A DNA stretch of 44,424 nucleotides from Bacteroidales bacterium (GCA_028680705.1 JAQUJY010000014.1:1-44424), one strand, 5' to 3'; shown: positions 8,407 through 17,137, counted from the first letter of the stretch. The notes: a model not told the origin generated them from the sequence alone. A program made the numbers and translations.

Positions 8407-9663
8407 ATGATACTATTAACATCAAATTTTGTTATAATTATATCGGCTATTGCAGTGTTCCTGGTTGTAATTAGCTTGTTGGTTGCTGTTTTGCTATATG
8501 CCAAAAAGAAACTCACCCCACAGGGCGAAGTAACCTTAACCATTAACGATGATAAGGAAATTAAGGTTGAACCAGGTACTACGGTTTTATCAACTTTGAG
8601 CAATAATGGTGTTTTCCTGCCATCTGCATGTGGGGGTAAGGGAACCTGTGCCATGTGTAAATGCCAAGTTCTTGAAGGGGGGGGGAGTATTCTTCAAACT
8701 GAGGTTGGCTACTTTACTCGCAGAGAGCAAATGGATAACTGGCGTTTGAGCTGCCAGGTGAAGATTCGGGAGGATATTAAGATTAAGGTACCAGAAGAGG
8801 TAATGGGAATTAAAAAGTGGGAGTGCGAGGTTGTTTCAAACAGGAACTTAGCCACTTTTATAAAGGAATTTGTAGTTAAACTTCCCGAGGGTGAGAAACT
8901 TGATTTTCGTTCGGGCGGTTATATACAGATAGATGTGCCAAAACTTGAGGTAGATTTTTCGAAGGATATTGATGTTGAACCAGAATTCCGCGATGAGTGG
9001 GACAAGTTTAACATGTGGGGTTTGAAGATGAAGAATACCGAAGAAACATATCGAGCATACTCCATGGCTAATCATCCGGCTGAGGATAATGTTATAATGC
9101 TAAATATACGTATTGCAACCCCACCTTGGGATAGAACTAAGAATGCATTTATGGGGGTTAATCCAGGCATTTGCTCCAGCTACATTTTCTCTCTTAAACC
9201 TGGTGATAAAGTAAGTATAAGTGGACCTTATGGTGAGTTTTTTATAAAGGATACAGAGAATGAGATAATGTTTATTGGAGGTGGAGCAGGAATGGCGCCT
9301 ATGCGTTCGCATATATTTCACTTGTTTAATACGGTAAAAACTGGGCGTAAAACATCCTTCTGGTATGGGGCACGATCGCGTCGTGAAATTTTTTATGAGG
9401 AACATTTTAGGAATATCGAAAGACAGTTCCCAAATTTCACATTTCATATTGCGCTTTCAGAGCCAAAGCCCGAGGATAAGTGGGAGGGTTTTACAGGCTT
9501 TATCCATCAGGTAATCCTTGATAACTATCTTACAAAGCATGATGCTCCTGAGGATATTGAGTACTACCTTTGTGGTCCGCCCATGATGAACGACGCCGTA
9601 TTTAAAATGCTTTACGACTTGGGTGTACCCGATGAGATGGTTGCCTATGATGATTTTGGTTGA
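8407..9663 (+). CDS. nqrF: Na+-translocating NADH:quinone reductase subunit F (NADH dehydrogenase)
   Basis: Electron entry subunit. The 418-residue protein has one N-terminal membrane helix (about 8-31). A 2Fe-2S ferredoxin domain follows with cluster ligands Cys75, Cys81, Cys84 and Cys116. Then comes a ferredoxin-reductase FAD domain with RAYS at 216-219. The NADH-binding domain has GGGAGMAP at 291-298 and LCGPPMM near 388-394, and the C-terminal aromatic DDFG end is typical. The stretch encoding Glu-Gly-Gly-Gly-Ser contains nine consecutive G (8677-8685), which could be slip-prone, but the frame is intact. It is the last gene of the operon and is followed by a strong palindromic terminator. 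Confidence 0.97.
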   Translation: MILLTSNFVIIISAIAVFLVVISLLVAVLLYAKKKLTPQGEVTLTINDDKEIKVEPGTTVLSTLSNNGVFLPSACGGKGTCAMCKCQVLEGGGSILQTEVGYFTRREQMDNWRLSCQVKIREDIKIKVPEEVMGIKKWECEVVSNRNLATFIKEFVVKLPEGEKLDFRSGGYIQIDVPKLEVDFSKDIDVEPEFRDEWDKFNMWGLKMKNTEETYRAYSMANHPAEDNVIMLNIRIATPPWDRTKNAFMGVNPGICSSYIFSLKPGDKVSISGPYGEFFIKDTENEIMFIGGGAGMAPMRSHIFHLFNTVKTGRKTSFWYGARSRREIFYEEHFRNIERQFPNFTFHIALSEPKPEDKWEGFTGFIHQVILDNYLTKHDAPEDIEYYLCGPPMMNDAVFKMLYDLGVPDEMVAYDDFG

Positions 9664-9678
9664 TAATCAATTGTAAAC

Positions 9679-9712
9679 ACAGAAAAAGCGCAATTAATTG
9701 CGCTTTTTCTGT
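9679..9712. terminator. Perfect 34-nt palindromic bidirectional terminator
   Basis: The sequence is a perfect palindrome centred at 9695/9696. Each 17-nt arm has an A/T-rich outer part (five A then GCGC; mirror GCGC then five T). On either strand the hairpin ends in TTTTTCTGT. It lies 15 nt after nqrF and 32 nt after the end of the convergent CCA nucleotidyltransferase gene, so it can terminate both. Confidence 0.88.
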
Positions 9713-9744
9713 ATAGATTCTCCTGTAGTAATGATTAGGAATAA

Positions 9745-11178
9745 TTAACTTAACGCTTCTATTTCTTCCTTAGTTTTTACAACGGTAAGTTTCAGTTCTT
9801 TCCCTAGGGCAAGCATTAGCTCAAAGGCCTCATCAAAATTATTCTTTATCTTTCCATCCAGAATGGCATCCTTAATGGCATCCTTTATTAGCCCAACAGG
9901 TTTACTAGGTTTAATATTGAACATTGTCATTATCATATCGCCGCTAATTGGGGGCTGAAAATTGCGCACAGCATCTTTCTCCTCAATTTCAACCAGTTTT
10001 TTTCGCACCAGTTCAAAGTTTGCCAGGTATCGCTTTACCTTTGCATCATTTTTTGAGGTTATATCCGCCTCGCAGAGGGTCATTAAATCGTCAATATCAT
10101 CGCCAGCATCATAAAGCAATCTTCTCACGGCAGAATCGGTCACCTCATCGCTTGACAGTATAATGGGGCGTAAATGAAGTTGCACTAATTTCTGAACATA
10201 TTTCATCCTGTCGTTCAGTGGCATTTTCAGGCGTTTAAAAATTTTGGGTATCATTTTCGAGCCCAAGAATTCGTGCCCATGGAAAGTCCAGCCTTGTCCT
10301 TTGATATACTTTTTGGTTGCTGGCTTGGCAATATCATGAAGCAAAGCAGCCCACCGTAGCCATAGACTGTCCGATTTTTCTGCCACATTGTCAAGTACCT
10401 GTAGCGTATGGTAGAAATTATCCTTATGGTTGTGTTTTTCAACCTTTTCAACTCCTTTAAGAGCACATAATTCAGGGAAAAATTGCTCAAGCAATCCTGT
10501 TTGCTCAAGTAGCAGAAATCCAGTTGATGGGCGTTTTGCCATTAATATTTTATTAACCTCATCAATTATACGTTCTTTTGATATTATCTTGAGTCGCTCA
10601 TTGTTTTTTGATAGCGCAGCATAGGTTTTTTGTTCAATGTCGAAGTTAAGCTGTGTTGCAAATCTAACCGCCCGCATCATTCGTAATGGGTCATCAATAA
10701 ATGTTTTGTCGGGATCAAGGGGCGTTCTAATGGTTCTATTCTTAATATCTTCAAGGCCGTTGAAGGGATCAACCAGTTGGCCAAACGATTTTGGGTGTAG
10801 ACTAATTGCCAAAGTGTTCATGGTAAAATCGCGGCGCAGCTGATCGTCTTCAATGGTACCGTCCTCAACTATAGGTTTGCGCGAGTCGGAGCGGTACGAT
10901 TCCTTACGTGCTCCAACAAACTCCAGTTCCCACTCGTCAGCTTTTAGCTGTGCCGTACCAAAGTTCTTGAAGACGGTTACTTTTTTGACTCCTAACTTTT
11001 TACCAACAAGTTTAGCTATCTCAACACCAGAGCCCTGAATAACTATATCAATATCTTTAGAGGGACGTTTTAAGAATAAATCGCGGACAAAGCCACCAAT
11101 AACGAAGGTTGGCTTATCCATTTCCCCTGCAATTTCTGATATTACTTTAAATATTTTATGGTTTAAATGTTCTTCCAT
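9745..11178 (-). CDS. cca: CCA tRNA nucleotidyltransferase with HD domain
   Basis: This 477-residue enzyme adds or repairs the 3'-CCA of tRNA. The class II nucleotidyltransferase head is clear: GGFVRD at 28-33, catalytic Asp42 and Asp44 in KDIDIV, and the RRDFTMN motif at 125-131. The neck follows, with [12 protein letters not shown] at about 173-184. A C-terminal HD domain is present with LLHDIAKP (His281-Asp282), and His-rich segments flank it ([12 protein letters not shown]). Fused HD domains in this family have phosphodiesterase or phosphatase activity. It is a plain single gene convergent with nqrF. An exact minus-strand promoter element lies just upstream. Confidence 0.94.
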   Translation of the reverse strand: MEEHLNHKIFKVISEIAGEMDKPTFVIGGFVRDLFLKRPSKDIDIVIQGSGVEIAKLVGKKLGVKKVTVFKNFGTAQLKADEWELEFVGARKESYRSDSRKPIVEDGTIEDDQLRRDFTMNTLAISLHPKSFGQLVDPFNGLEDIKNRTIRTPLDPDKTFIDDPLRMMRAVRFATQLNFDIEQKTYAALSKNNERLKIISKERIIDEVNKILMAKRPSTGFLLLEQTGLLEQFFPELCALKGVEKVEKHNHKDNFYHTLQVLDNVAEKSDSLWLRWAALLHDIAKPATKKYIKGQGWTFHGHEFLGSKMIPKIFKRLKMPLNDRMKYVQKLVQLHLRPIILSSDEVTDSAVRRLLYDAGDDIDDLMTLCEADITSKNDAKVKRYLANFELVRKKLVEIEEKDAVRNFQPPISGDMIMTMFNIKPSKPVGLIKDAIKDAILDGKIKNNFDEAFELMLALGKELKLTVVKTKEEIEALS

Positions 11179-11212
11179 TATTCAATATGACAGTAAAAGA
11201 TTAATAACCTGA

Positions 11213-11220
11213 CAAAATTA
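11213..11220 (-). promoter_or_regulatory. Candidate -7 promoter element of cca
   Basis: The minus strand reads TAATTTTG, an exact TAnnTTTG match 35 nt upstream of the cca start codon. No clear -33 element is seen at 19-21 nt. Confidence 0.4.
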
Positions 11221-11347
11221 CAATAATTTACCGGAGTCCACTTTTTTATTTCACTTCTATTATAATATCGATAATGTGCAGAATAGTTGTAAGTTGCATA
11301 TATATAGGTGTATACATGGTTTTTTAGTTTTTTGAAGCCACTAATAA

Positions 11348-11409
11348 AAATAGTGGAACACTATTTGATATGCAAGCATGTAGATATGTGCATGTGACAC
11401 ATAGTGTTC
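11348..11409. repeat. Nested inverted-repeat cluster upstream of thioredoxin
   Basis: AAATAGTG (11348-11355) and CACTATTT (11359-11366) form a perfect 8-bp inverted repeat with a 3-nt centre. The overlapping GAACACTAT (11356-11364) is repeated inverted as ATAGTGTTC at 11401-11409 with a 36-nt loop. The middle segment can therefore pair with either neighbour. This could be an operator array or alternative RNA structures. Confidence 0.55.
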
Positions 11410-11639
11410 TTTAGGTACGAAATAAATTAAGAGCTAGTATTTACTAAAGGTTCTTTATTCGAATTTAAACAAAATATGCTAATGCATGTTAACAACTGTA
11501 CTATGCTGAAACCAGCGTTTAGTGAGGTTTATATTAAGCAATAATTGAGCGTAACAGATGTGTTTCAGCAAAACGAATCGTTAATTTTATTTTGATATTA
11601 TTATAGTTTTATTAATTAACCAAAAACAGGAAAATAATC

Positions 11640-11996
11640 ATGGTAGAACATTTAACAAAGGAAACATTTAAGTCGAAAGTATTTGACTTTGAGAAAAATA
11701 CAGATTGGAAATTTGAAGGCGACAAACCTGCAGTTATAGATTTTTATGCCGACTGGTGTGGTCCATGTAAAATGGTAGCACCAATTCTCGAGGAACTTGC
11801 TAAGGAGTACGATGGTAAAATAAACATCTATAAAGTTGATACAGAAGCGGAACAGGAACTTGCTGGCATGTTTGGTATCCGTAGTATCCCTTCAATACTG
11901 TTCGTTCCTATGGACGATAAGCCACAAATGGCTGCAGGTGCTTTACCGAAAGATAGCTTTAAGCAGGCATTTAAGGATGTGCTAAAAGTAAATTAA
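11640..11996 (+). CDS. trxA: Thioredoxin
   Basis: A 118-residue cytosolic thioredoxin. The active site WCGPCK starts at Trp39 with redox Cys40 and Cys43. The family phrases IDFYADWCGPCKMVAPIL and the cis-proline loop IRSIPSILF (about 80-88) are present. It has a slightly longer N-terminus than E. coli TrxA but no signal peptide. The gene stands alone, with a 461-nt gene-free region upstream and a strong hairpin terminator about 80 nt downstream. The symbol trxA is by family; Bacteroidota often have several paralogues. Confidence 0.94.
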   Translation: MVEHLTKETFKSKVFDFEKNTDWKFEGDKPAVIDFYADWCGPCKMVAPILEELAKEYDGKINIYKVDTEAEQELAGMFGIRSIPSILFVPMDDKPQMAAGALPKDSFKQAFKDVLKVN

Positions 11997-12077
11997 ACTT
12001 TCTTACAATAGAGCAAATAGATTTTACAAAAGGAGTTGGGTAGCATTTAGCATCACTGCTAAAAGTAATTTCCCTAA

Positions 12078-12115
12078 AATACCTTAATTGATGGTAATAC
12101 ATCGATTAAGGTATT
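12078..12115 (+). terminator. Terminator after thioredoxin
   Basis: AATACCTTAAT (12078-12088) pairs with ATTAAGGTATT (12105-12115). The stem continues through a T-G wobble into GATG/CATC with loop GTAATA, giving about 16 bp in total. The run CTCTTTTAT follows. It is a good rho-independent terminator and marks the left edge of the hydrolase/sigma unit. Confidence 0.75.
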
Positions 12116-12232
12116 CTCTTTTATAAGACATTCTGTTTTACTAGTATAACGTGGGAGTGTCTTTAAAAAATTACGACCAATCATTTTTATCTCATATAAA
12201 ATTCTCTCCAAATAAGAATTACCCTATTAAAG

Positions 12233-12260
12233 TGTAACAAATTCTATTCTTTTCTATCTA
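12233..12260 (+). promoter_or_regulatory. Possible ECF-type promoter of the hydrolase/sigma operon
   Basis: TGTAAC (12233-12238) and TATCTA (12255-12260), separated by 16 nt, lie 32 nt upstream of the hydrolase ATG. The AAC-containing -35-like box and the spacing are what an autoregulated ECF sigma factor might use, and no TAnnTTTG element is present here. This is an inference from pattern only. Confidence 0.25.
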
Positions 12261-12292
12261 AGCCATACAAACAACTTTAAAAGAATAGTATT

Positions 12293-13177
12293 ATGACAAA
12301 AGTAATTAGAGCAACCATCCTACTGGCTATTTCCCTAAGTACTACACTTAGTTTTGGCTTAACCGGAGAAGCAAACCTACCCAAAGCAGGACCAAAGCCT
12401 TTTGCTGTAGAAACCGTTGGGCAAGGAAAACCCATTTTGTATCTTCCCGGATTTACAGCACCTGGTTCTATGTGGAAAGAAACCGTAGATAATTTAGACT
12501 TAGAAAGGAAATCGTACTTGTTCTCATATGCTGGTTTTAATGGCAATGAGCCCATTGAAATGCCTTGGTATTCAAGTATTAAAAGTTCGATTGTTGATTA
12601 CATTAAAATCAATAATTTGACTGATATAATTATTGTTGGCCATAGTATGGGCGGTAATTTAGCTGTTGAAATAGCCGCTGAACTTCCTAACAAGGTTTCT
12701 AAAATTATTATAGTAGATGCATTGCCATGTATGCTCGATTTGATGATGCCCGGTGTGCCTGCTGAAAGTTTAGCCTATGACAGTCCGTACAACAATCAAG
12801 TACTCCAAATGGATGAGCAACAATTTAAGAGTATGGCTACTATGATGGCTTCAAATATGGCATCCAACGAAGATAAACACGAAATGCTAGCTAGTTGGAC
12901 ACTAGAAGCCGACCGAGAAACCTGGGTTTATGGGTATACCGATTTATTAAAAATCGATTTGAGAGATATTCTAGGCAACGTAAAGTGTGAAACATTAATT
13001 TTAGGCGCCTCTTTTCCTGATGTAGCAGTAGCACAAGAAAACTTTGAAAAACAGTATGCAAACTTATCTAACAAATCAATAGTAATGGCATCTTATAGCA
13101 AACACTTTTTAATGTTTGACCAGCCAGAATGGTTTTATGATACAGTAAAAGAGTTTTTAGAGAATGATGGAAAATAA
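12293..13177 (+). CDS. Exported alpha/beta hydrolase
   Basis: This 294-residue protein has an N-terminal signal peptide (hydrophobic about 8-22, ending near FGLTG) followed by an alpha/beta-hydrolase fold. The nucleophile elbow is GHSMGG at 116-121 with Ser118. The oxyanion-loop strand is ILYLPGFTAPG (about 48-58). The likely catalytic His is His271 in SKHFLMFD, and Asp243 in the strand-end GASFPD is the most likely acid, with Asp142 as an alternative. The substrate is unknown; esterase, lipase-like and signal-degrading roles are all possible. Its last 14 nt overlap the ECF sigma gene, which indicates tight co-expression. Confidence 0.88.
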   Translation: MTKVIRATILLAISLSTTLSFGLTGEANLPKAGPKPFAVETVGQGKPILYLPGFTAPGSMWKETVDNLDLERKSYLFSYAGFNGNEPIEMPWYSSIKSSIVDYIKINNLTDIIIVGHSMGGNLAVEIAAELPNKVSKIIIVDALPCMLDLMMPGVPAESLAYDSPYNNQVLQMDEQQFKSMATMMASNMASNEDKHEMLASWTLEADRETWVYGYTDLLKIDLRDILGNVKCETLILGASFPDVAVAQENFEKQYANLSNKSIVMASYSKHFLMFDQPEWFYDTVKEFLENDGK

Positions 13178-13670
13178 GAACGAACTTTTTGAAACTATTT
13201 ACTATCAACATCACCCAATGGTTTTACAAATGTGCTTGGGTTTTGTTAAGGGCGATACGAGTACAGCAAAGGATTTATCACAAGAAATATTTATTATCGT
13301 TTGGAACAATTTAGACAAATTTAGAGGTGCATCATCTTACAAGACTTGGATATACAGAATAACCGTAAATACCTGTTTACAGCATGTAAAAAAGGATGGG
13401 AAAGAGAGAGCGATACCAACAACAGAAATAGAGAATAAAATATCTGTGGCGGAGGCTGGAAGTGCTGTAAACAATAATGTTCCTAAATTATATAAGGCAA
13501 TTGGGCAGCTAAATAAAGTGGATAGGTTGATAATTATGATGGTCTTGGAAAACCAGGATTACGATAGTATATCAGAGGTTTTAGGAATAAAACCAATCAA
13601 CGTAAGGGTTAAAATCCACAGAATAAAGAAACGTCTCGAAACAATTTTAAAAAGCAATAACGATGAATAG
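13164..13670 (+). CDS. ECF-family RNA polymerase sigma factor
   Basis: A 168-residue sigma-70 protein with only regions 2 and 4. Region 2 includes AKDLSQEIFIIVW (about 35-47) and the -10-recognition/melting helix FRGASSYKTWIYRITVNTC (about 53-71). Region 4 spans about 108-162 with the helix-turn-helix DYDSISEVLGIKPINVRVKI. The start overlaps the hydrolase gene by 14 nt; two adjacent ATGs (13164 and 13167) are possible. The stop overlaps the downstream membrane-protein gene by 8 nt. This arrangement implies that the membrane protein may be its regulator. Target promoters are unknown. Confidence 0.92.
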   Translation: MMENKNELFETIYYQHHPMVLQMCLGFVKGDTSTAKDLSQEIFIIVWNNLDKFRGASSYKTWIYRITVNTCLQHVKKDGKERAIPTTEIENKISVAEAGSAVNNNVPKLYKAIGQLNKVDRLIIMMVLENQDYDSISEVLGIKPINVRVKIHRIKKRLETILKSNNDE

Positions 13671-14256
13671 CAATTTTGAAGGACTAAAGACCGAATGGGA
13701 AGATGGTAAAAAAACCATTGAATCACAATCTGGCAACTTTAGTGATTTACATAAGATGATAAAGAGCAAAGAGAGAGAGAATTACTTTTTTTATTATGGA
13801 ACAATTACAATCTTGCTTATTACACTTACAGCTATATCGCTTTTCTTTTATTATGTTGCACCCGTAAAACAAATGCTAAGCAGAATAGGAGCAGGGTTAA
13901 TGCTTTTGGGTCTGTTGTTTAGAATTGGTATTGAAATAATAAGTATTTATAAGGCAAAACGAATAAACAACACCGACAGCACATTAAAAACGGCTGAAAA
14001 TACAATTAGTTTTCATCAATTTAGGAAATTAATTCATCAAATTGTCTCACCCATAATTATTGCCTTATACACCATTGGCTTTTATATAATTACTCCTGAA
14101 TTTAGCTTGCATATGCAACTCTGGAATATAGTGTTAATGGATGTTTCATATGTGATAATTGGAGTAATCCTTTTTATTGTAATTAGGAAAGGGGTTAAAA
14201 AGGAAATGAGAAAACTGACTGATATTGTGAGTTTAAGGAACGAATTAATAGAATAA
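13663..14256 (+). CDS. Four-helix membrane protein, possible anti-sigma regulator
   Basis: I do not recognise a named family. The 197-residue protein has a charged cytosolic N-terminus of about 40 residues (FEGLKTEWEDGKKTIE). Four hydrophobic helices lie near 44-66, 72-95, 126-144 and 152-175, and the C-terminal tail is basic. An N-terminal cytosolic segment followed by membrane helices, with the start codon overlapping the ECF sigma gene, fits a membrane-bound anti-sigma factor. No zinc-binding HxxxCxxC motif is present, so it is not a ZAS-type anti-sigma. Function is inferred only from position. A hairpin follows 28 nt downstream. Confidence 0.8.
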   Translation: MNSNFEGLKTEWEDGKKTIESQSGNFSDLHKMIKSKERENYFFYYGTITILLITLTAISLFFYYVAPVKQMLSRIGAGLMLLGLLFRIGIEIISIYKAKRINNTDSTLKTAENTISFHQFRKLIHQIVSPIIIALYTIGFYIITPEFSLHMQLWNIVLMDVSYVIIGVILFIVIRKGVKKEMRKLTDIVSLRNELIE

Positions 14257-14284
14257 TATTTAATAATTAAACGCTAACAAGAAT

Positions 14285-14315
14285 ACCTCAATATGGCTTT
14301 AGCCCGTATTGAGGT
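14285..14315 (+). terminator. Hairpin at the end of the sigma operon
   Basis: ACCTCAATA (14285-14293) pairs perfectly with TATTGAGGT (14307-14315), with an inner GGC/GCC pairing around TTTA. No T-run follows, so termination is uncertain. It sits between the membrane-protein gene and the HExxH gene. Confidence 0.5.
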
Positions 14316-14342
14316 GTCCTGAAAAATATTAGAGTAGAACGT

Positions 14343-15704
14343 ATGAAATTTTTAATCCGATTATCTATCTGCATTTTTTTAATTAGCTCATCCATAGTAA
14401 ATGGGCAAGAACAGCTAACCTCAATTGATAGTTTATACTTGGCCTCAATAGGGCATTTTTATAAAAATGCAGAGAATGCCAAAAGTGAAATCTGGGAAGG
14501 GATGGAGCTTGCGCCTATTTGTCTGTTTAGGGTTAATGGCCCTGCTCTGTTATACAACCACCCTAACCCTCCTGAGAATTTTATTCCAATAGCTGACAAG
14601 TTGTACATTGGAGAGCAGAAACAATTGCAGCTATATGGAGCAACCCAAGTCGAAATTAATGGTGTTTTAACAGCAATTGTTGACTATGGACACATTGATT
14701 ATTCTTGTACCGAAGAGGTGTATGCTGTTGCCTTTCACGAGTTACACCATGCTTATCAGCGCAATTTCATTAAGCATATAAGGTATGACAATCCTGCTGT
14801 TCTGCTTACTTACCCCGAAAACTACCTTAACGATGGTATAAAACTTTATGAACAAAAAGTACTATACAAAATGTGCTTTGCACCGGATAGTGTTGAGTTC
14901 CAGAAGTTGCTGAATCAGTATTATAGCTGCAGATTAAAAAGGGAGGAAATTATTGGTGACTATTTGAGGTATGAAGAAGCGGTTGAAAATATGGAGGGCC
15001 CCGCTTTTTATTGCGAACACCAATTTTACAATCAATTTGATTTACTCGATAAGGTCTTAAAAGACAACTACAATCAGCGGCATTTTTTTGGCGTATTAAC
15101 TACCCCTTTTTATGGCCGGAAAAGTTTAAGGCATAGGCATCTTGCTGCAGGGATGGCGATGTGCTATATCCTTAGCAACCATTTTGAGGGTTGGCAAAGT
15201 GAGTATTATACTGGAAGTTTATCATTATACGATTATTTTATATCCAAGTTTAAACCAATAAATCAAGAGTTAGATATTGATGCAATGTATTATGGAATAA
15301 GTAAGCTTCATACTCAGAATGAAGTATTGGGGCATCAAGTCTCGTTTAATGAATTCAATACCCAGCAAGGGGTGAAAATTACATTAGAATTCAAGAAAAC
15401 CCCTCAGTTTAAAGGGTTCGATCCTATGAGTGCAGAATCAATAAATGATAGTACAATACTACATAAAACCTTTTTAAGGCTGTCTGGTGGCGAGCAGAAC
15501 AAATTATTTATAGTTAACCAAAATGCCGTTGCCATAATAGGTAAGGAGGTATGGTTTATTCAAAAGGTTATTCTTTTTGCTCCAGAGAAAAGCATTTTAG
15601 TAGAGAACAATCGAATTATTGTTGATGTTGACGGTAAGAATGTGTCATGGTTAGGTAAACTGAAAATAAAAACTGAAAATGCGATAGTTTTCGAATGTGA
15701 ATAG
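14343..15704 (+). CDS. Secreted putative HExxH metallopeptidase, family unassigned
   Basis: I do not recognise the family of this 453-residue protein. It has a clear signal peptide (hydrophobic about 4-19, ending VNGQEQ). A zinc-site-like motif FHELHHAYQR puts His132, Glu133 and His136 in HExxH spacing. About 80 residues later, YLRYEEAVENMEGPAFYCEH offers Glu218 in an ExxEGxAxY-like helix, the kind of third ligand used by gluzincin peptidases. The C-terminal third is beta-rich with no detectable motif and ends in Glu-Cys-Glu. It starts 86 nt after the sigma/membrane operon, across a hairpin, so it may or may not belong to that unit. The peptidase assignment rests only on these motifs. Confidence 0.82.
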   Translation: MKFLIRLSICIFLISSSIVNGQEQLTSIDSLYLASIGHFYKNAENAKSEIWEGMELAPICLFRVNGPALLYNHPNPPENFIPIADKLYIGEQKQLQLYGATQVEINGVLTAIVDYGHIDYSCTEEVYAVAFHELHHAYQRNFIKHIRYDNPAVLLTYPENYLNDGIKLYEQKVLYKMCFAPDSVEFQKLLNQYYSCRLKREEIIGDYLRYEEAVENMEGPAFYCEHQFYNQFDLLDKVLKDNYNQRHFFGVLTTPFYGRKSLRHRHLAAGMAMCYILSNHFEGWQSEYYTGSLSLYDYFISKFKPINQELDIDAMYYGISKLHTQNEVLGHQVSFNEFNTQQGVKITLEFKKTPQFKGFDPMSAESINDSTILHKTFLRLSGGEQNKLFIVNQNAVAIIGKEVWFIQKVILFAPEKSILVENNRIIVDVDGKNVSWLGKLKIKTENAIVFECE

Positions 15705-15746
15705 CCATTAATTAAGCGTAGTTACAAAGTCGATACCCTACAATAA

Positions 15747-15787
15747 CAAACCCGTCATTAGTGCTTTAATTACTAACGACGGGTTTG
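15747..15787. terminator. Bidirectional terminator between the HExxH gene and purA
   Basis: CAAACCCGTC (15747-15756) pairs with GACGGGTTTG (15778-15787), and the stem continues past one A-C mismatch through TTAGT/ACTAA, giving about 15 paired bases. It lies between two convergent genes. The arms are flanked by A- or T-rich DNA, so it can work in both directions. Confidence 0.8.
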
Positions 15788-15837
15788 CTAAATCCACTGG
15801 GTAACAATTAAGATAAACTACACCTGGTAACTGTTTG

Positions 15838-17106
15838 CTATTTTCTGATAATGGTAGCATCCCTATCTGGTCCAACCGATACGATTGTAACAGGTACACC
15901 CGTTTCCGACTCTATGAATTTAATGTAATCGAGTAGTTCAGTTGGGAAATCTTTTTCCGATTTTATGTTGGTAAGTGAAGTTTCCCAGCCTTTAAATTCC
16001 TTGTAAATGGGTTCAATTTCAGCGTTAGTATCAAATGGGTATATTTCAGTTTCTTGTCCATCTATTCTGTAGGCAGTTGCTATTTTTATGGTTTTAAAAG
16101 TATCTAGTACATCGGCTTTGGTCATAATTAGCGATGTAATGCCATTGATCATTACAGTATATTTAAGCGCAACTAAATCGAGCCAACCGCAACGGCGCGG
16201 ACGACCTGTTGTAGAGCCGTACTCGTTGCCCTCATCGCGTAACTTTTGTCCAACTTCATCTTCCAATTCAGTGGGGAAGGGGCCAGACCCAACACGCGTA
16301 CAGTAGGTTTTAAATATACCGAAAACTTGTCCAATTTTGCTTGGTGCAATTCCCAAACCGATACAAGCGCCTGCACAAACAGTATTCGATGATGTTACAA
16401 AGGGATATGATCCAAAATCGATATCGAGCAACGATCCCTGTGCGCCTTCCGCAAGAATTTTTTTATTTTCATTGATATATCGGTTAACCTCATATTCTGA
16501 GTCGATTAGAGCAAACTCTCTAATGGTTTCAATACCTTTAAACCAGGCCGTTTCGTGCTGCTCAATGTCTGGATTATAATCATATTGCTTGAGTACTTGT
16601 TTGTGCTTGTTCTTTAGTTGCAGGTATTTATCCTTGAAATTTGGATGGAGTATATCGCCAACCCTTAAACCATTTCGTCCTGTTTTATCCATGTAGGTAG
16701 GCCCGATACCTTTAAGGGTTGATCCAATTTTCTCTTTCCCTTTTGCAGCCTCAGAGGCTGCATCTAGTTCGCGGTGCGAGGGTACAATAAGGTGAGCCTT
16801 TTTCGATATTAGCAGGTTTTTGGTAGGCTCTACGCCTAATTTTCGTAATGATTCAATCTCGTTTGCGAAAATTACAGGGTCTACTACCACACCATTCCCG
16901 ATTATATTAATTGATTCTGTGTGGAATATTCCCGAGGGAATGGTATGCAGCACATGCTTAATCTTATTGAACTCGAGTGAGTGTCCAGCATTAGGACCAC
17001 CCTGAAAGCGGGCTACAACATTGTAGTTAGGGGTTAGTACGTCAACAATTTTACCTTTGCCTTCATCGCCCCACTGAAGGCCAAGCAGAACATCTACTTT
17101 TGTCAT
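15838..17106 (-). CDS. purA: Adenylosuccinate synthetase
   Basis: Catalyses the GTP-dependent condensation of IMP with aspartate, the first step from IMP to AMP. The 422-residue protein carries the N-terminal GTP-binding signature GLQWGDEGKGKIVD (about 9-22), then NAGHSLEF and HTIPSGIFH. The IMP/GTP segments KGIGPTYMDKTGRNGLR (about 133-149) and GSTTGRPRRCGWLDLVAL (about 295-312) follow, and the C-terminal SVGPDRDATI is present. Length and motifs are normal. It is the last gene of a minus-strand series, 176 nt downstream of fur. That spacer contains two hairpins, so purA may have its own promoter. Confidence 0.96.
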   Translation of the reverse strand: MTKVDVLLGLQWGDEGKGKIVDVLTPNYNVVARFQGGPNAGHSLEFNKIKHVLHTIPSGIFHTESINIIGNGVVVDPVIFANEIESLRKLGVEPTKNLLISKKAHLIVPSHRELDAASEAAKGKEKIGSTLKGIGPTYMDKTGRNGLRVGDILHPNFKDKYLQLKNKHKQVLKQYDYNPDIEQHETAWFKGIETIREFALIDSEYEVNRYINENKKILAEGAQGSLLDIDFGSYPFVTSSNTVCAGACIGLGIAPSKIGQVFGIFKTYCTRVGSGPFPTELEDEVGQKLRDEGNEYGSTTGRPRRCGWLDLVALKYTVMINGITSLIMTKADVLDTFKTIKIATAYRIDGQETEIYPFDTNAEIEPIYKEFKGWETSLTNIKSEKDFPTELLDYIKFIESETGVPVTIVSVGPDRDATIIRK

Positions 17107-17137
17107 CTTATTCAGCTATAATATTACATCATAATAA

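Larger units (their letters stand above)
11179..11639. other. 461-nt gene-free region between cca and thioredoxin
   Basis: I find no convincing coding frame here, and the composition is very AT-rich. The cca promoter candidate lies at the left end. The centre (11348-11409) holds a cluster of AGTG-containing inverted repeats. The right end is the thioredoxin leader, in which I see no exact TAnnTTTG element. Regulatory DNA or an unrecognised small RNA are both possible. Confidence 0.5.

Noticed and set aside
16088..16579. Plus-strand open frames opposite purA
   Set aside because: purA is a complete conserved gene on the other strand, and these antisense frames show no protein-like features.
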